The position numbers and the translations under genes were made by a program. DNA of 64,000 nucleotides from Trochalopteron elliotii (taxonomy: Eukaryota; Chordata; Aves; Passeriformes; Leiothrichidae), in assembly GCA_024734555.1 (NCBI GenBank), contig JANPWX010000153.1, positions 89,501 to 153,500 on the forward strand. Reading direction: 5' to 3'. A model generated the notes under the pieces. That model was not told the DNA's origin. It saw only the letters and a list, made by a program, of their open reading frames with translations, and ran no database searches. Below are positions 45,334-56,956 of this stretch, piece after piece (position 1 is the first letter of the stretch; each line of letters starts with the position of its first letter).

Positions 45334-47151
45334 CTGGAAAAAAAGAGCAGCAGGACGTGAAAATTGGCCTCAACCAAGACATAAGTAGCTTTTGAACCCA
45401 CCACCAGCCCAATGGACGTCACAGCAAAGATGAATGAGGGTCCCTGAGCGTCCCCACACCCTCATCCTCCCTTACCTGGGAGTCCCTGGAACTTAATATT
45501 CATCAGATGGAAATATGTTTCAGGGAAAACTCAGAATAGGGAAAAATCTGGCCTAAATGGATCAGCTGTGCACGACTCAGTTGGCACATTGACTGTGTCC
45601 TGTCACTATCTGCCCATCTAAAAAGTCACTCAGCTCCTTTTAAAATCCACTAGTAAGTACTGGAAGGCCACAATGCCTGGAGCCTTCTTTTCTACAAATA
45701 AGCTGCAAAGTTTTAGGGCCAAAGCAGCATTTTCTCTGCAAACCCAGGGCCTGTGGTCCTTGCACAGGGCTCTGGGTAGGATGGCTTGTCATGGGCTCTG
45801 TGTGGGATGCTGACCTCAGACATGTGTGGGGATGTCCCACCAGTCAAGGGCACCCCAGGCCCCTGGAACTGGGTTCCCACATCCTGAAAAAATCACCAGA
45901 AGTCCTTGAACTCTTTAATCCAGTCATAGACTGAGAACTGCAAACAGGATCTTTGTCAAAGAACTGCTAAAAAAATGAAATGCAAAAGCAGAACAATCCC
46001 TTTATCATCCAAAATGATGATAAATGGCAGTTTGAAAGTAGAACAATTTGTTCTTGTGTAGAAGCACAGGACCTGAATTGGGTATATATATATTTTTTTT
46101 TTTTCATTCTTAGGCTATTCTCATCGGTTGCTTCATGCTCGTATTAATAACAATTAATTATAATTTTATCCTGATATAGCTATGTTGACTGAAATAGAGT
46201 CACACAGGGGATTAATTTGGTCCAGGATATTTTTCCATCACGGCATTTCTCACCCGTGGTTTTTTTTCAGAGCATTATTAGAATAAATTAATTCAAAAAT
46301 TGCTAATTGTTCAATTGTTAATTGAAAAGTTAATCTTATTCTCCAGATTCTCCAAACAGAAAACCTCTGATTCTTCTCAGCAAATATTTACAGCCCGGGA
46401 CTTGGGCAGTGAGTGAGGATGCAGCCGCCACGACAGGAGGACAATGGAAATTTTTAAACCCAAACACGATGTTTACAAAGTCTGTTGCACACAATGGACA
46501 ATATTGTAAAAGAAAAATATAATACATGTGCACAATAAGGTGAGAGCAAATACGTTTTCATTTTTTATTTTGTTGACTAGTATACAAGGTTCTAAAAAGG
46601 GATTTTTTTTTTTTCTCCCTTTGTGAAGAACGCACTACAGATTTACAATACTGTATTCCACTGTATACATTTGCTAACAAAAAATACCACTACTGTATCC
46701 ACACCAGTGACAAATCTGCCAGGAAGTGACTAGTTGATATGCCTTTTTATTACTGCAGCTGCCTTGTTTTTTCTAGTCAAAATAAAAGAAAATCACAGGA
46801 TCCTTAAAATAATAGCTGACAGCAGGTAGTTACTGAGAAATGCATGTCCCTGGCTCTTAACTTTGTAGCATCCATCCAGATGGCAGATTAGAGGCTGGGA
46901 TCTGCAGGTTGGTGACAAATACATGGGTAATAGCATTCAGCTTGCCTAACTGTAAAAGTGAATTCACTATTCCTCTTTGATTGTAGACCTGACATGTCAG
47001 ATGAGAGGAGGCTCTGGAAGGAGCTGCCAAAGCAACAGGACAAATAAAATGCCAGACACAAGCGCTGCTTGATGTAGGATTACAAACACTGTACCCATCA
47101 TCAATTCAAATTTAGCTGAGATGTAAAGCCAGCAGTGGGGGAACCTCACAC

Positions 47152-47170
47152 CAGCAGCAGCAGCAGCAGC
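47152..47170. repeat. (CAG)6 microsatellite
   Basis: Six CAG units plus one base. It lies in a minus-strand open frame (46997-47452), but that frame has no recognisable domain. Confidence 0.9.
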
Positions 47171-47227
47171 ACAGAGGGCTGGCGGTACCTGGGCATGGAT
47201 ACAGGAGGCTGGAGGCCCCCAAAAACC

Positions 47228-47327
47228 TCTCCCCGTGGAGATTTGGGGTTGCCAGGAGAAAGGAAAGCTCCTGGAAATCTCCCCGTGGAGATTTGGGTTT
47301 GCTAGGAGAGAGGAAAGCTCCTGGAAT
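47228..47327. repeat. Tandem duplication, about 50-bp unit, two copies
   Basis: CTCCCCGTGGAGATTTGGG starts at 47228 and, one base shorter at its end, again at 47279. The rest of the unit, through GGAAAGCTCCTGGAA, is almost unchanged. Few differences suggest a recent event. Confidence 0.9.
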
Positions 47328-48356
47328 TGCCCTCCTGACATGTGGCGCGTGGGGTGTGCTGAGGAGCCTGATTTGCCCCTCTGCCCTTCCCTGGGCTGTG
47401 TTATCAAAAATTCAGCTTTGGGACAGCCCTCAGCCATCTCACTCCTTCTCACTCTTCTTATTTTTTTAATTTCCTCGCACTCTTTTTATTACTTTTTAAT
47501 TTAATTTTCCCCTTTTCTTTTTTTTTTCCTGAGAAACACAAAACCAAACTCAGGAGTGAGGCAGTGCCAGCTTGTTCCTCATCTCTTAATGCTGACTTTG
47601 CACAAGGAGAATCTTTCAGAGCCCAATTACTCCAGCCAGTAATTAGCTGTGGATGCCAGATGAAGCTCTCTAGGTTGGGCCTCACCCTCTGCATCAGTCA
47701 CAGGGCACAAATCCCATGTTGGGGGAAATTTTAATTTGTATTGCATGGAAAAGGTCCTGCTAGGAGCAGAAATGATGGTTTCCAGGGCTTCCAGTGATCC
47801 CAGTGTCACTCAGAACACTCAGACTTTCAGTGCTGGAGTTGGGGAGAAGATGCTGAAAAAGGCAGAGCAAACTCCCATACTGTGGGAGGAACTTTATCCC
47901 AATATTCCTATTCCACTTCTTTTACACTGTTATGTTATCAAAATAAAAATATAATGTCGCGTGTAATTTTTAATGTCTTCTTTATTCAATGAAGATGAAG
48001 AGTGGCATTTTTGGTGGTGATTGGAAAGGTTCAGGTAGGAAAATCTTTATTATAATTAATCACAGCTCAGGGGTTCACATTCAGAGTTGCCTTCAAACTC
48101 CAGGCTGGTCTTCCTTTGCCAGGAATAAAGCACTATCCATTGAAGCCAGCTTTTTAAAAAGTAAAGGTTATGTAAATCTCAGGAAATCCCACTTTATATA
48201 TGGATTTCTTCAACAGGTGTGTGTAAGATAACGTGAAAAAACACGTCAGATTAAAAAAAAAACCTGTTTAAATAGAATAAATAAGTATAAATGCATATTC
48301 TAAAATGTCTATTTGTGATTGTATATTTTGCCTTGACTTGTGACATCCTCTCTTCC

Positions 48357-48600
48357 TATAGAATTGTGGAATATTCTGAGTTGGAAAGGATCCATCAGGG
48401 TTATCCTGGCCCTGCACAGACACCCCAACAATCCCACCCTGGGCATCCCTGGGTGTCCAAACCCTCCTGGAGCTCTGGCAGCCTTGGGGTCGTGCCCATT
48501 CCCTGGGGAGCCTGGGCAGTGCCAGCAGCCTCTGGGGCAGGATCCTTTCCCTAAATCCAACCTAAAACTCCCCCTGAAACAACTTCAGGCCATTCTTGAC
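48357..48600 (-). mobile_element. CR1 LINE 3' fragment, left member of an inverted pair
   Basis: Antisense end of the subfamily whose terminus reads as CTCAGGATATTC on the sense strand. 48410-48536 is identical, in reverse complement, to 51410-51536. The 5' side extends to about CAACTTCAGGCCATTC. Confidence 0.88.
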
Positions 48601-49259
48601 AGCTTCTTTACACTACTGCTTTTGCTATTCTGTCCCTATTTTATTAATTATATGAAAAATCGTATTGAAAATCCAAATGCAAGCGAGACTATGAAAGCTC
48701 AATGACAAACTGCTGACTAAAATTTTCCAAAAATCAAGTGCCTCCTTCGTGATCATTGAGGAATTAGCTGGGAATGCTGCACAGCTATCACTTACACCCT
48801 GAGAAAAGTAATCCTCTTGTCTCCTTCCTCCAGCAGGACTTGAGTCCCTGCAGCCCGTCTTCCCAGGGCACAGGAGTCCCAGCAATGAAGGTTAAGTCGT
48901 GCTTTACATCTCACAGGTTTAAGGTTGAATTCTGGCTTAATTCAGGGGATTTAAAACTGTGTAAGCAGAAGCAGAATTTGGCCTAACTCTGTAATCTTTG
49001 CTCAAAATTAAAGCTCAGATGAGAACTTGATGAGAAGGAGCTTTTTTTGGTTTTGTCGTTGCATTAAACCCTTATCTTCCCATCTGAAAAAGCTTTTCCA
49101 GATCAAGCAGACCTGCAGTTCCATCAAATTGCTCTGTGTTGCTGCAGTGAATGAGGATTATTCTACTTAGATCAACAAGCTGAAAAGTAATACAAAGAAG
49201 TCAAAATCCAAAATCTTTTAAAGAGAATACAGGATAATGACTCTATTTACCAGATTTTG
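48601..49259. other. Unique non-coding DNA
   Basis: No gene or repeat is recognised. Confidence 0.5.
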
Positions 49260-50000
49260 CATTGATAAAGTTTTAATGTTTCACTTAATTTGCTCTAATA
49301 CTTTAAGTGCAGCCCTTCCTCACCTCCCCTGAGCAGCTACACAAAGTTTCTTCGCTGAAGATCTGCTTTTCCCAGAGCTGATTTATTGCCCACAACTCTC
49401 AATGTTCCTGCACCATTTTTATCCTAACTGATAGTGATGCTCAAATAATTCTGTTTACCAGTTAGTCATCTAATCATCGCTTTACATAATCATATTTATA
49501 TTAAGGAGATAGGAACAATTAACTTTGTTTTAAGTGTAGTTATTTGAAATACAGTAGTGGTAATATCTGCCAGAAGCAAATAAACATATTAGCAGGAAAT
49601 GCTTAAATGATCTGGATAACCCTATGAGCCAGCATAGCAGGTGGTAATATCCTGTTTTTAAATTACATTTCAGCAAGTGAACATAATAAATCCTCTTGTG
49701 TTATATATTTCGCTGGTAGCAACTTATACTCACATTATTCTATTTGACCTCATTACTGCTAATCATTATCACATTTTTAATAGCTGCCACAGTGAGTGAA
49801 ACAGTTAATACAGTATTTCTTGCCGAAAGAGAGCCTGTCAGGTTATTGATGACAAATTAAAATTAATAAAGAAGATCTGTGTTGAATTTGAGGGAATGGA
49901 ATAACTGCGAGCATCCAGATGATTGGAAAGGCCTCTGGGGTACTCTGTGAAGAGTAATGTTTTTGGTGTACGTGTATTGTCTTGAAAGGAACGCTAAAAC
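49260..50000. other. Candidate conserved non-coding stretch
   Basis: About 740 bases with no repeat, AT-rich but complex, full of TAAT/ATTA and CAATTAA-type motifs. In texture this is typical of enhancers near developmental genes, but conservation cannot be seen from one sequence. Confidence 0.25.
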
Positions 50001-50329
50001 TGCCAAATCTCTGCTTTTGCCTGGAAGACTTCCTGAAATAGGAGCTGTATTCTTTTGGCCCTCATCACATGTAATTTATCCCTGGGAGAGTTATTTCCTG
50101 CTCTACACACCTCTGCTGGCTGCTGCAATAACAGCCCGTTGTTGCTGGGGCTCCGTGCTTTTATTTACCTCGCTGAGGATCTTTACAAGAACCATCACCG
50201 CCAGGGCCAGATGAGGCAGTAAACAAGTAGAAACTCCAATCCTGAATTCCTGCCCTGCTCCTAGCTGGAAATTTAGCCTATTGCTATTTAGTTAAAACTT
50301 TCTGGGGGCTCTCCAGTCCTCCTTACAGC

Positions 50330-50790
50330 AGCAAAGCATCGCTGCCCCGTGTCTGGGCCCACGGTGGGTACCAGGCGCTCGCTAACTGGTTTTATGAAAA
50401 ATTAATGCATTTACATATCCTCTGAATGCTCCTGCTCGTGTTTATTAGAGGTGAGGACTCTGTGGGGAGAGGGCGGCGTGGCAGGAGCCGTTCCCTGTAG
50501 AGGAGGGGCCGTCCAAGGCCATCCCGAGGTCCTGAATTAATTGCGTGTCGCGGTATTAGCTCAGTCCTTAGCAGACAGGAGCCCACACCGCAGAATCACC
50601 ACACATAATTTTGACTGTGCCCAGGAGGCAGGCCAGGGAGACTGAATTATCTCTTACCAAAAGAGAAAGTAGTCCTCTGAGGTCAACGGCGGAGGTCGTC
50701 GGTGGGTCAGCGCACAGAAACGCCGACGCGAGATCTGCCCTAAAAAGGGAAAAAATAATGGGCCAATTACCGCGCGTAAGCAACTCATGC
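50330..50790. other. Small CpG-rich patch
   Basis: Within AT-rich surroundings this stretch has many CpGs (for example GGCGCTCGC, GCGTGTCGCGG, GGCGGAGGTCGTCGG, CGCCGACGCGAG, CGCGCGTAAG). No promoter element, exon or RNA is recognised. It is smaller and less GC-rich than a typical CpG island. Confidence 0.35.
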
Positions 50791-51357
50791 AGAATTCCTT
50801 CACACAAAGGGGTTTTCTTTTGGAAGAGGGAAGGAGTCAGCAGCAGGTAACAGAGGCAGCGTTGCAGGGAGGTGCTCACATGAATTTTGTGGGAAGCAAA
50901 CCAGAAAGTGTTTCCATTAATTGCTTGGGGGGCGTTAAGTGGCAGAACTGCGGTGCAGCGTTCAGCAGATTCATCCTTTTTTTCTCAGAGTATGAAACAA
51001 AGCTCTGGTGGGTCATAGGCTCTGCTGCTCACTGGTATTGGTACACTTTGCATCCAAAAAGGTAACATCTGAGCTCTAAACCATCACCCAAATGAGGAGC
51101 AGCCAAAAATAAGGTTGCTCCTTTTAGAAGTTAGGTTTCTATTAAGAGTTTTGGTTTTTTTAGGAGTTATTGAGAAGTAACTCCGTTTGGAGGGGAGAAA
51201 AAGTGGCATTATGGACTTAGGGGCTGTAGAGAAGTAGAGCAAGTTTGAAAGGTATAAACTCTGTCTCAAGGTTCAACTGCAGCAAACCCTTTCCCCACTG
51301 CTGGCCTGAGATGTGATCCTTTTGGAGCCCTGACACCCAGCAATTGGGTATGCAATT
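50791..51357. other. Unique non-coding DNA
   Basis: Nothing supportable is seen. Confidence 0.5.
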
Positions 51358-51604
51358 AAAAGATGTCAGGAGAGGTTTAGGTTGGATATATTTAGGAAAA
51401 GGCTCTTCTCCCAGAGGCTGCTGGCACTGCCCAGGCTCCCCAGGGAATGGGCACGACCCCAAGGCTGCCAGAGCTCCAGGAGGGTTTGGACACCCAGGGA
51501 TGCCCAGGGTGGGATTGTTGGGGTGTCTGTGCAGGGTCGGGAGTTGGACTGGATGATCTTTGTGGGTCCCTTCCATCTCAGGATATTCCATGATTCTGTG
51601 ATTT
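51358..51604 (+). mobile_element. CR1 LINE 3' fragment, right member of an inverted pair
   Basis: Sense copy ending GGGTCCCTTCCATCTCAGG, ATATTCCATGATTCTGTG. 51410-51536 is a base-perfect reverse complement of 48410-48536; the ends of the two copies differ more. Confidence 0.9.
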
Positions 51605-52790
51605 AGATCTCCATCCTCACCTAGAAATGCACCTCCTCATGCAGGGTGAAAGGGCACCCAGAGCCCCAGCACTGAAGGTAGAATTTGTGTGGTTGGCAAA
51701 TACCACTCCAATTGCTCTGCCGGTGAAATTTGAAATAAAAATGTAGGAAATGAGGAGTTAATTCAATTAAACATTTTCCCACCCACATTTTACCTTTCCT
51801 CACCACTCAGGGGAATCATTCATGGAAAGTATATCACCAGTAGACTTATTTTTACCATTATTTTTAACTTAATGAGTATACCTTCCACATCAGAGGGAAA
51901 GTACAAAGGTTAAATTTTACATTAAGAGCACATTGCAACATGGTATGCAAATATCCCTATGCAAATCTAGAGCCAGCAGAAGATAAATGTGTTATATTTT
52001 TAACCAGTTAACTATGACTGTGAAGTATGGTGCGAGATATTCAGTAGTTTCATTTTATATCTTTCTTGTAAATAATGCATAAAGTATGTAGATGTTGTCA
52101 AAATATGATGAAGCTATTAGCTTTATAGTTTTCATAGTTAAGAATGTGTTCAGCATGTAGCTCCTAATAACTCATTTCGAAACGCAGACACCATTATAAA
52201 ATATTTCTTGTTCAAGTGAACGTTATCATGTGACATAATGATTTTGCTTAAAACCAAGTTAAATGAGGAGTAAAATTAAACAATATTGCATGAATTGTGT
52301 TTGACTAATTTTGTGTCACATTATATTAGCCGAGCTTTCAAAATATGTGTTAATGACAAATAGTGTAAGCCCCTAACATACTTTATATGTCTGTAAAATC
52401 ACCCTTAAGTCATTAGCTTTTAAAGGTTCATTTTGTTTGCAGTTTTTGTAGCCACTGGCTTTTTAGTGATTACTTTTGTCTATGAAACTAGACGTGATTA
52501 AAAAAGAGATATTTTACATAAGTCTTTGGGACTTATTGCCATATTATGGGGGCATAGTGTGTGCATTAAAACAATGCCTAATAATTGATGAGCTCTACAC
52601 TTTGGAGGTAAACAGAGTTAAGGGTGAATTTTAATGTTTACATCATATTTACATAGGAATCACGCTGAGCTCTTAATCAACAGTTTGGCTTTTTTTTACA
52701 TCTGGATTTATCCCTTCTCTGCTACAAAAATCTTTCATTCCAAAGGCAGCAAAAGTATTACAGATCCCCGGGTTTAATTCAAAAATTGTA
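51605..52790. other. Candidate conserved non-coding region
   Basis: The longest repeat-free, complex AT-rich block in the window (best part about 51880-52720). It has two exact ATGCAAAT octamers 14 bases apart (51945 and 51959), many TAAT cores, GATAA and TGTCA-type motifs, and almost no long open frame. It fits a cluster of regulatory elements, but this is texture-based inference. Confidence 0.3.
51945..51966 (+). promoter_or_regulatory. Pair of POU octamer motifs
   Basis: ATGCAAAT occurs exactly at 51945-51952 and 51959-51966. POU/Oct factors bind this sequence; binding here is not shown. Confidence 0.35.
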
Positions 52791-52960
52791 AAATCAGAGA
52801 ATCTCAGGATGGTCTGGGTTGAAGGGTCTTCAAAGTTCCTCTCATTCCCACCCTGATGTCCCCTGGAAGGGACACTTTCAGCCAGCCCAGGTTTTCCACT
52901 GCTCCATCCAGCCTGGTCTTGGACACTTCCAGGGATGAGACAGCCACAAAAATGCCCAAA
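52791..52960 (-). mobile_element. CR1 LINE 3' fragment, degenerate
   Basis: Antisense end: CAGAGAATCTCAGGATGG, GGTCTGGGTTGAAGGG, CATCCAGCCTGGTCTTGG. Older than most copies here. Confidence 0.8.
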
Positions 52961-53092
52961 TTTGTTTCAAAACAAGATAAGTGCTCACTTTTGATGTGCT
53001 GTAAGTCCACCAGAGTTTAGCAGTGGGGATTTGCAGCGTTCACAGCACAAGTGGAGAAGCTTCTTCAGACTTCTTGTCTCTGGGGTGAGACT

Positions 53093-53393
53093 GTATATGT
53101 TATATTCATTAAAATATATATAATATTTATTATTACATATTTTATATATAATTATATAAATATATAAAATTATGTATAAAATATATATCTACATATTTAA
53201 TTTTATATATATCAAATATATAATATACATAATATATTATATAATATGTGTTTATATATATTAAATTAATATTTGTATAGACATTTATATATACATACAT
53301 ATACAGATATCTGCATATATTAATGTATATCTCTATATATGTATATATAGCAAGATATCTATGTATTTATTATATATTGAGAGAAATTTATGG
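53093..53393. repeat. AT-rich low-complexity island
   Basis: 300 bases of mostly TATATA/ATTTA/TATAAT with very few G or C, leading directly into a TATC microsatellite. Confidence 0.9.
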
Positions 53394-53423
53394 TATCTAT
53401 CTATCTATCTATCTATCTATCTA
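53394..53423. repeat. (TATC)7 microsatellite
   Basis: Seven uninterrupted TATC units plus a partial unit. Confidence 0.93.
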
Positions 53424-55628
53424 AAGGGGTCATTTTGCTAAAACAGAGCAGGGTGAAAATCTGCACCATTTTCTTTTCTGGATGGGATTTTGGACATATC
53501 CAAGCCTTCACACCCCAATGGACATCTCCAGTCTTTATTTAGCCATTTTCCTGAATTTGTCTGTTATTTTCTCCCCCTCTGCCCCATCACAGGGTTCTCA
53601 GTGAGGTGTCTGCCCCAGCACTGGTCACTGGGAAACACAGACTGGTCTTTGCAGGTGACACCAGGGCCAGGCAAGGACGACTCCAGCTCTTGAATCTCTC
53701 CTCAGAGGGAAAAAAAAGACTCTTTATGTGATGATCTCTTCCTGTATATATTTAGTTATTTAAAAAAAAGAAAAAAAGGAAAAAAATCCCCTCCCAATGG
53801 ACTGGAATGATTTTGGATGGCTGTGGGAGGTAAGGGCAGGACACTGATGGGGGTGGGAAGGGGCAGGAGGAGGCAATGTGGTGTTTTTCAATGTTTCAAT
53901 GCTCAAGTTCTTTGATAAAATCTTCATTCTGCCCACCCTACCCCAGTGCCTTAGAAAGCTACAGCTTTATCTCCAGAATTTTCCCTCTGGACACTTGTCA
54001 GAACAAAGAGTATGGACTTTGCATATCATTTATCCTCTTGTATATAAGGAGCTTGTCACATCTTAATGTTGAACCTCACCAGAGAGCAGACCTCTCCAGC
54101 ACTCCGAGCTCTGCTTTGCATTTGGGTGGGAAAAGCAGATCCACAGGGCTGCTCTGGCTCCTGCTGGATCCAGGGCTGTGCCCCTGCTCCTGCTGTGCCA
54201 CACGTGCCACGGGCTCCCTGCCATGGAACAGGGGCACCAACAACCTGGGAAACAATGGTGCCTGCTGCAAATCACTTCTGGGTGGCCAGATTCCTTCATT
54301 TGGTGCTTTTATGAAACTTCTGGTGTGCTTTTGTAGCATGATGTTAAAATGGCTCAACTTCTTTGGCAATTCAGTCAGGGTACTGAGCTGGTGCTAGTTG
54401 TGTGCATCCTACTTTGGAAAATAAAAAAAAAAAAAAAAAAAACAATAAAATTACATTTTTAAATGCCCTGATGTATTGCCACGGGTTGAACCCAAAGCTT
54501 TCAGAATAATGATGTGGCCATGGTTTGCTGTGGAAAAAAGTGTTTATTGTCCCCAGGGAGAGCTGTCCTGGCAGGGGACAGGGAGGATGTGGATCCTGTG
54601 GCTGAGGAGGGAGAAGCTCTCCTGGGCCTGGCCACTCATCCAGGGTTGAGGTGCCAGTGTGGCAGAGATGCTCAGTGAAGTGCCAGGAGCTGGGTGAAGA
54701 AATGGAGCATTAACATCTCTCTGCCCTTTTGGTTTCTGAAAACAGAGGTCACAATGAAGATGTTTTACTGTGGGAGGAACTGAGCACTCCTGACACAGTG
54801 ATCAGTGAGGAAAGATGTTCCTCGTCCATTAGTCATAACACAGCTTCTGTGCAGCTATTTCCTTATCCATGGGACTTTCCTGCATTGCACTGAGCTCTTT
54901 AAGTCCTTTGCATACCAAAATATTTAATGACATAATTCTCTGACCAGGTGAAGCACATTCTGAATATTGGAGGGTTTTTTTTGTGAGACCCACCGAGGTC
55001 CCTTCGCTTTGCTGAGCTCCAGATTAGTCAGGTGGAAGCTCAGTGGGCTTCCTGACAATTTTCACCAGAGAAAAGCTGTCAAGGAGCTCTTTGAACAGCA
55101 GAATGGTTGAAGATGGGCCTGATCATGTTGGTTAATACTCTGCTGACTCCTGATTAATACTCTGGGTTCCACTGATCCCAAAGCAGCACCAGCTCTGCCA
55201 CAGTGGTGCCCTGAGCTGACTGAACTGGTTATTTCCACAGCTATTTCTGGGAGATCAGCAGAAGAAAAACAAAGCAGGTGAAATGGATGGCTCACAGGGA
55301 AGCTGTTTAAATATTTATAAAACAGTTAGCTAAGATTCAGGATCCATTTAACATAGCCAAATTTGATATGTTAAGGTGAATAATTGCTCTTCTGTAATAC
55401 CATTCCACTTATTTATTTATTTAGTCCTCGTAATCAGATCACTGCTTTGCCAATGACTTGAAGAAAGATTTGGAAAGTCCTGTATTGTCCTTGGATTAGA
55501 CTCTGAGTGATCATAAAATATCAATCTGAAATTAGGACATGTTTTTGGAAAGACTTGTTGATTTTCTTTTCTGTGTTGAGATCAGAATTTGGAAATGAAA
55601 AAATAAAAGGAAAAGGGAAAATATGAAA
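53424..55628. other. Unique non-coding DNA
   Basis: A poly-A run at 54422-54440 is present. An open frame at 53876-54397 (173 codons) on the plus strand has no domain I recognise and is overlapped by equally open frames on the other strand. I see no exon-like boundaries. Confidence 0.45.
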
Positions 55629-55731
55629 AGAGACGAGAGAAGAGAAGAGAAGAGAAGAGAAGAGAAGAGAAGAGAAGAGAAGAGAAGAGAAGAGAAGAGA
55701 AGAGAAGAGAAGAGAAGAGAAGAGAAGAGAA
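55629..55731. repeat. (AGAGA)n pentanucleotide microsatellite
   Basis: About 19-20 uninterrupted AGAGA units. The serine/leucine/phenylalanine-rich open frames on the other strand are artefacts of this repeat. Confidence 0.95.
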
Positions 55732-55849
55732 ACTCTTGTCTGCCCAAACAAGATCATTTCAAGACAAAAAATCAATAAATTATTTCCAAATTGGAGAATC
55801 ACAATATTGTAACAAGAAAGAATCCATAAATTCATTTAGAAATAGCTTT

Positions 55850-56530
55850 TAAAATTAAGATAAAAACTGTCATTTTTTTTTTAGAATGCAAAAGTTACAT
55901 CTGAAGGAAATTATTTAATGTTTTAAATTCACCAGTGCTCCCCAGACCCTGTAGTACAGCCCAGTGTACGCTTAGAAAGAGCTACTTCATCTATTTAATT
56001 AAGAGAAACTACTATCAAAGCAGATTTCGCATTTAAAATTCGTGTTTAAACTTCTCACAGATTAAGTGAGCTTAAACAGTTGCTATTCCTGACTTTAACA
56101 GCATTATAAAATACATTAGAGATTGAGAGGATAAAATTCTGCCATGTTAGGTTATAACCTAACTGCTATTTGCAGTTGTAAGGACTACTAATGGCGCAGG
56201 GACAAGATTTATTATAGTAAAGACATCCTGCTTAACATTACCCTTGTCATTCCATTAATAATGACTGCTTATGAGCCATCTCGTTGGCATCTTTGTTGTC
56301 CTGAAAACTTAAAACTCACAGCACAATTCTTTACGATGTGCTACATTGCCCCCTCTGGGTATTCCTGACCATTATCCCATTTGGTTATATTCAAAACTGC
56401 TGCCTCCTGAGAGAGCATTAGGGCCGACCTTTAACCCTGCAATATTCTTGGTTCAAATGGCGTAATAACATGTAGTGAATATTTACAAGCATACTTATAC
56501 TATAATAGAGTACTGCTGTGAACATTAGCA
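55850..56530. other. Candidate conserved non-coding stretch
   Basis: Repeat-free complex AT-rich sequence with CpG-containing motifs (GGCGCAGG, CGTAATAA) and an 18-bp perfect palindrome at 56146-56163. No open frame or splice context stands out. Confidence 0.28.
56146..56163. promoter_or_regulatory. 18-bp perfect palindrome
   Basis: GTTAGGTTATAACCTAAC equals its own reverse complement. It could be a dimer-binding site; no factor is assigned. Confidence 0.4.
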
Positions 56531-56804
56531 CATATTTTCTGCTCAATCAGGCTTTGATGTAGAGCTTGGCTCGTACCCTGGAGAAAATGCAGTCCCCAAT
56601 AAGCTGTGCTAGTGAAACACCCTTGAACCTCCACAGCTTCTGCCAGGCAAGGCTCTGCCAGGCAGATGAGCAGGGGACAGGCTGCCCTGTGCCATGACAT
56701 TGGGTCTGGGGCAGCCTCCCAGGGGGAGGAGCAGACTCTCCTGTGCTGCCTGGGGGTTTATTGGCTTTGGGAAAAGGTGATCTCAGCCAGGAAAAGAGGA
56801 TCAG

Positions 56805-56945
56805 GGTCATGGAATATCCCTGAGGTGGATTGGCAGGGATCATCCTGCCTGACTCCTGGCCCTGCTCAGGACACCCCAACAATTCCCACCCTGTGTCCAA
56901 ACCCTCTGTGACCACTGCCCTGAGAAACCTGTTCCAGTGGCCCAC
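56805..56945 (-). mobile_element. CR1 LINE 3' fragment, degenerate
   Basis: Antisense end of the CCCTGCTCAGGACACCCCAAC type (as at 48357), with GGTTTCTCAGGGCAGTGG on the sense strand. It ends at the start of a minisatellite. Confidence 0.75.
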
Positions 56946-56956
56946 TGTGTCCTGAG

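Larger units (their letters stand above)
45334..48356. other. Repeat-poor non-coding DNA
   Basis: About 3 kb with no mobile element recognised. It holds a (TA)n/T-run at 46084-46104, a CAG microsatellite (47152-47170) and a 50-bp tandem duplication (47228-47327). 46540-46960 is AT-rich and resembles a 3' UTR in texture, with several AATAAA-like strings, but no gene end can be tied to it. Confidence 0.4.

Noticed and set aside
46540..46960. Possible 3' UTR of a gene
   Set aside because: AT-rich with AATAAA-like strings, but no upstream coding sequence on either strand can be linked to it.
53876..54397. 173-codon plus-strand frame
   Set aside because: Cysteine/serine/leucine-rich with no recognisable family, and equally open frames lie opposite.
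55521..55835. Open frame of repeated SSLLF on the minus strand
   Set aside because: Artefact of the AGAGA microsatellite.
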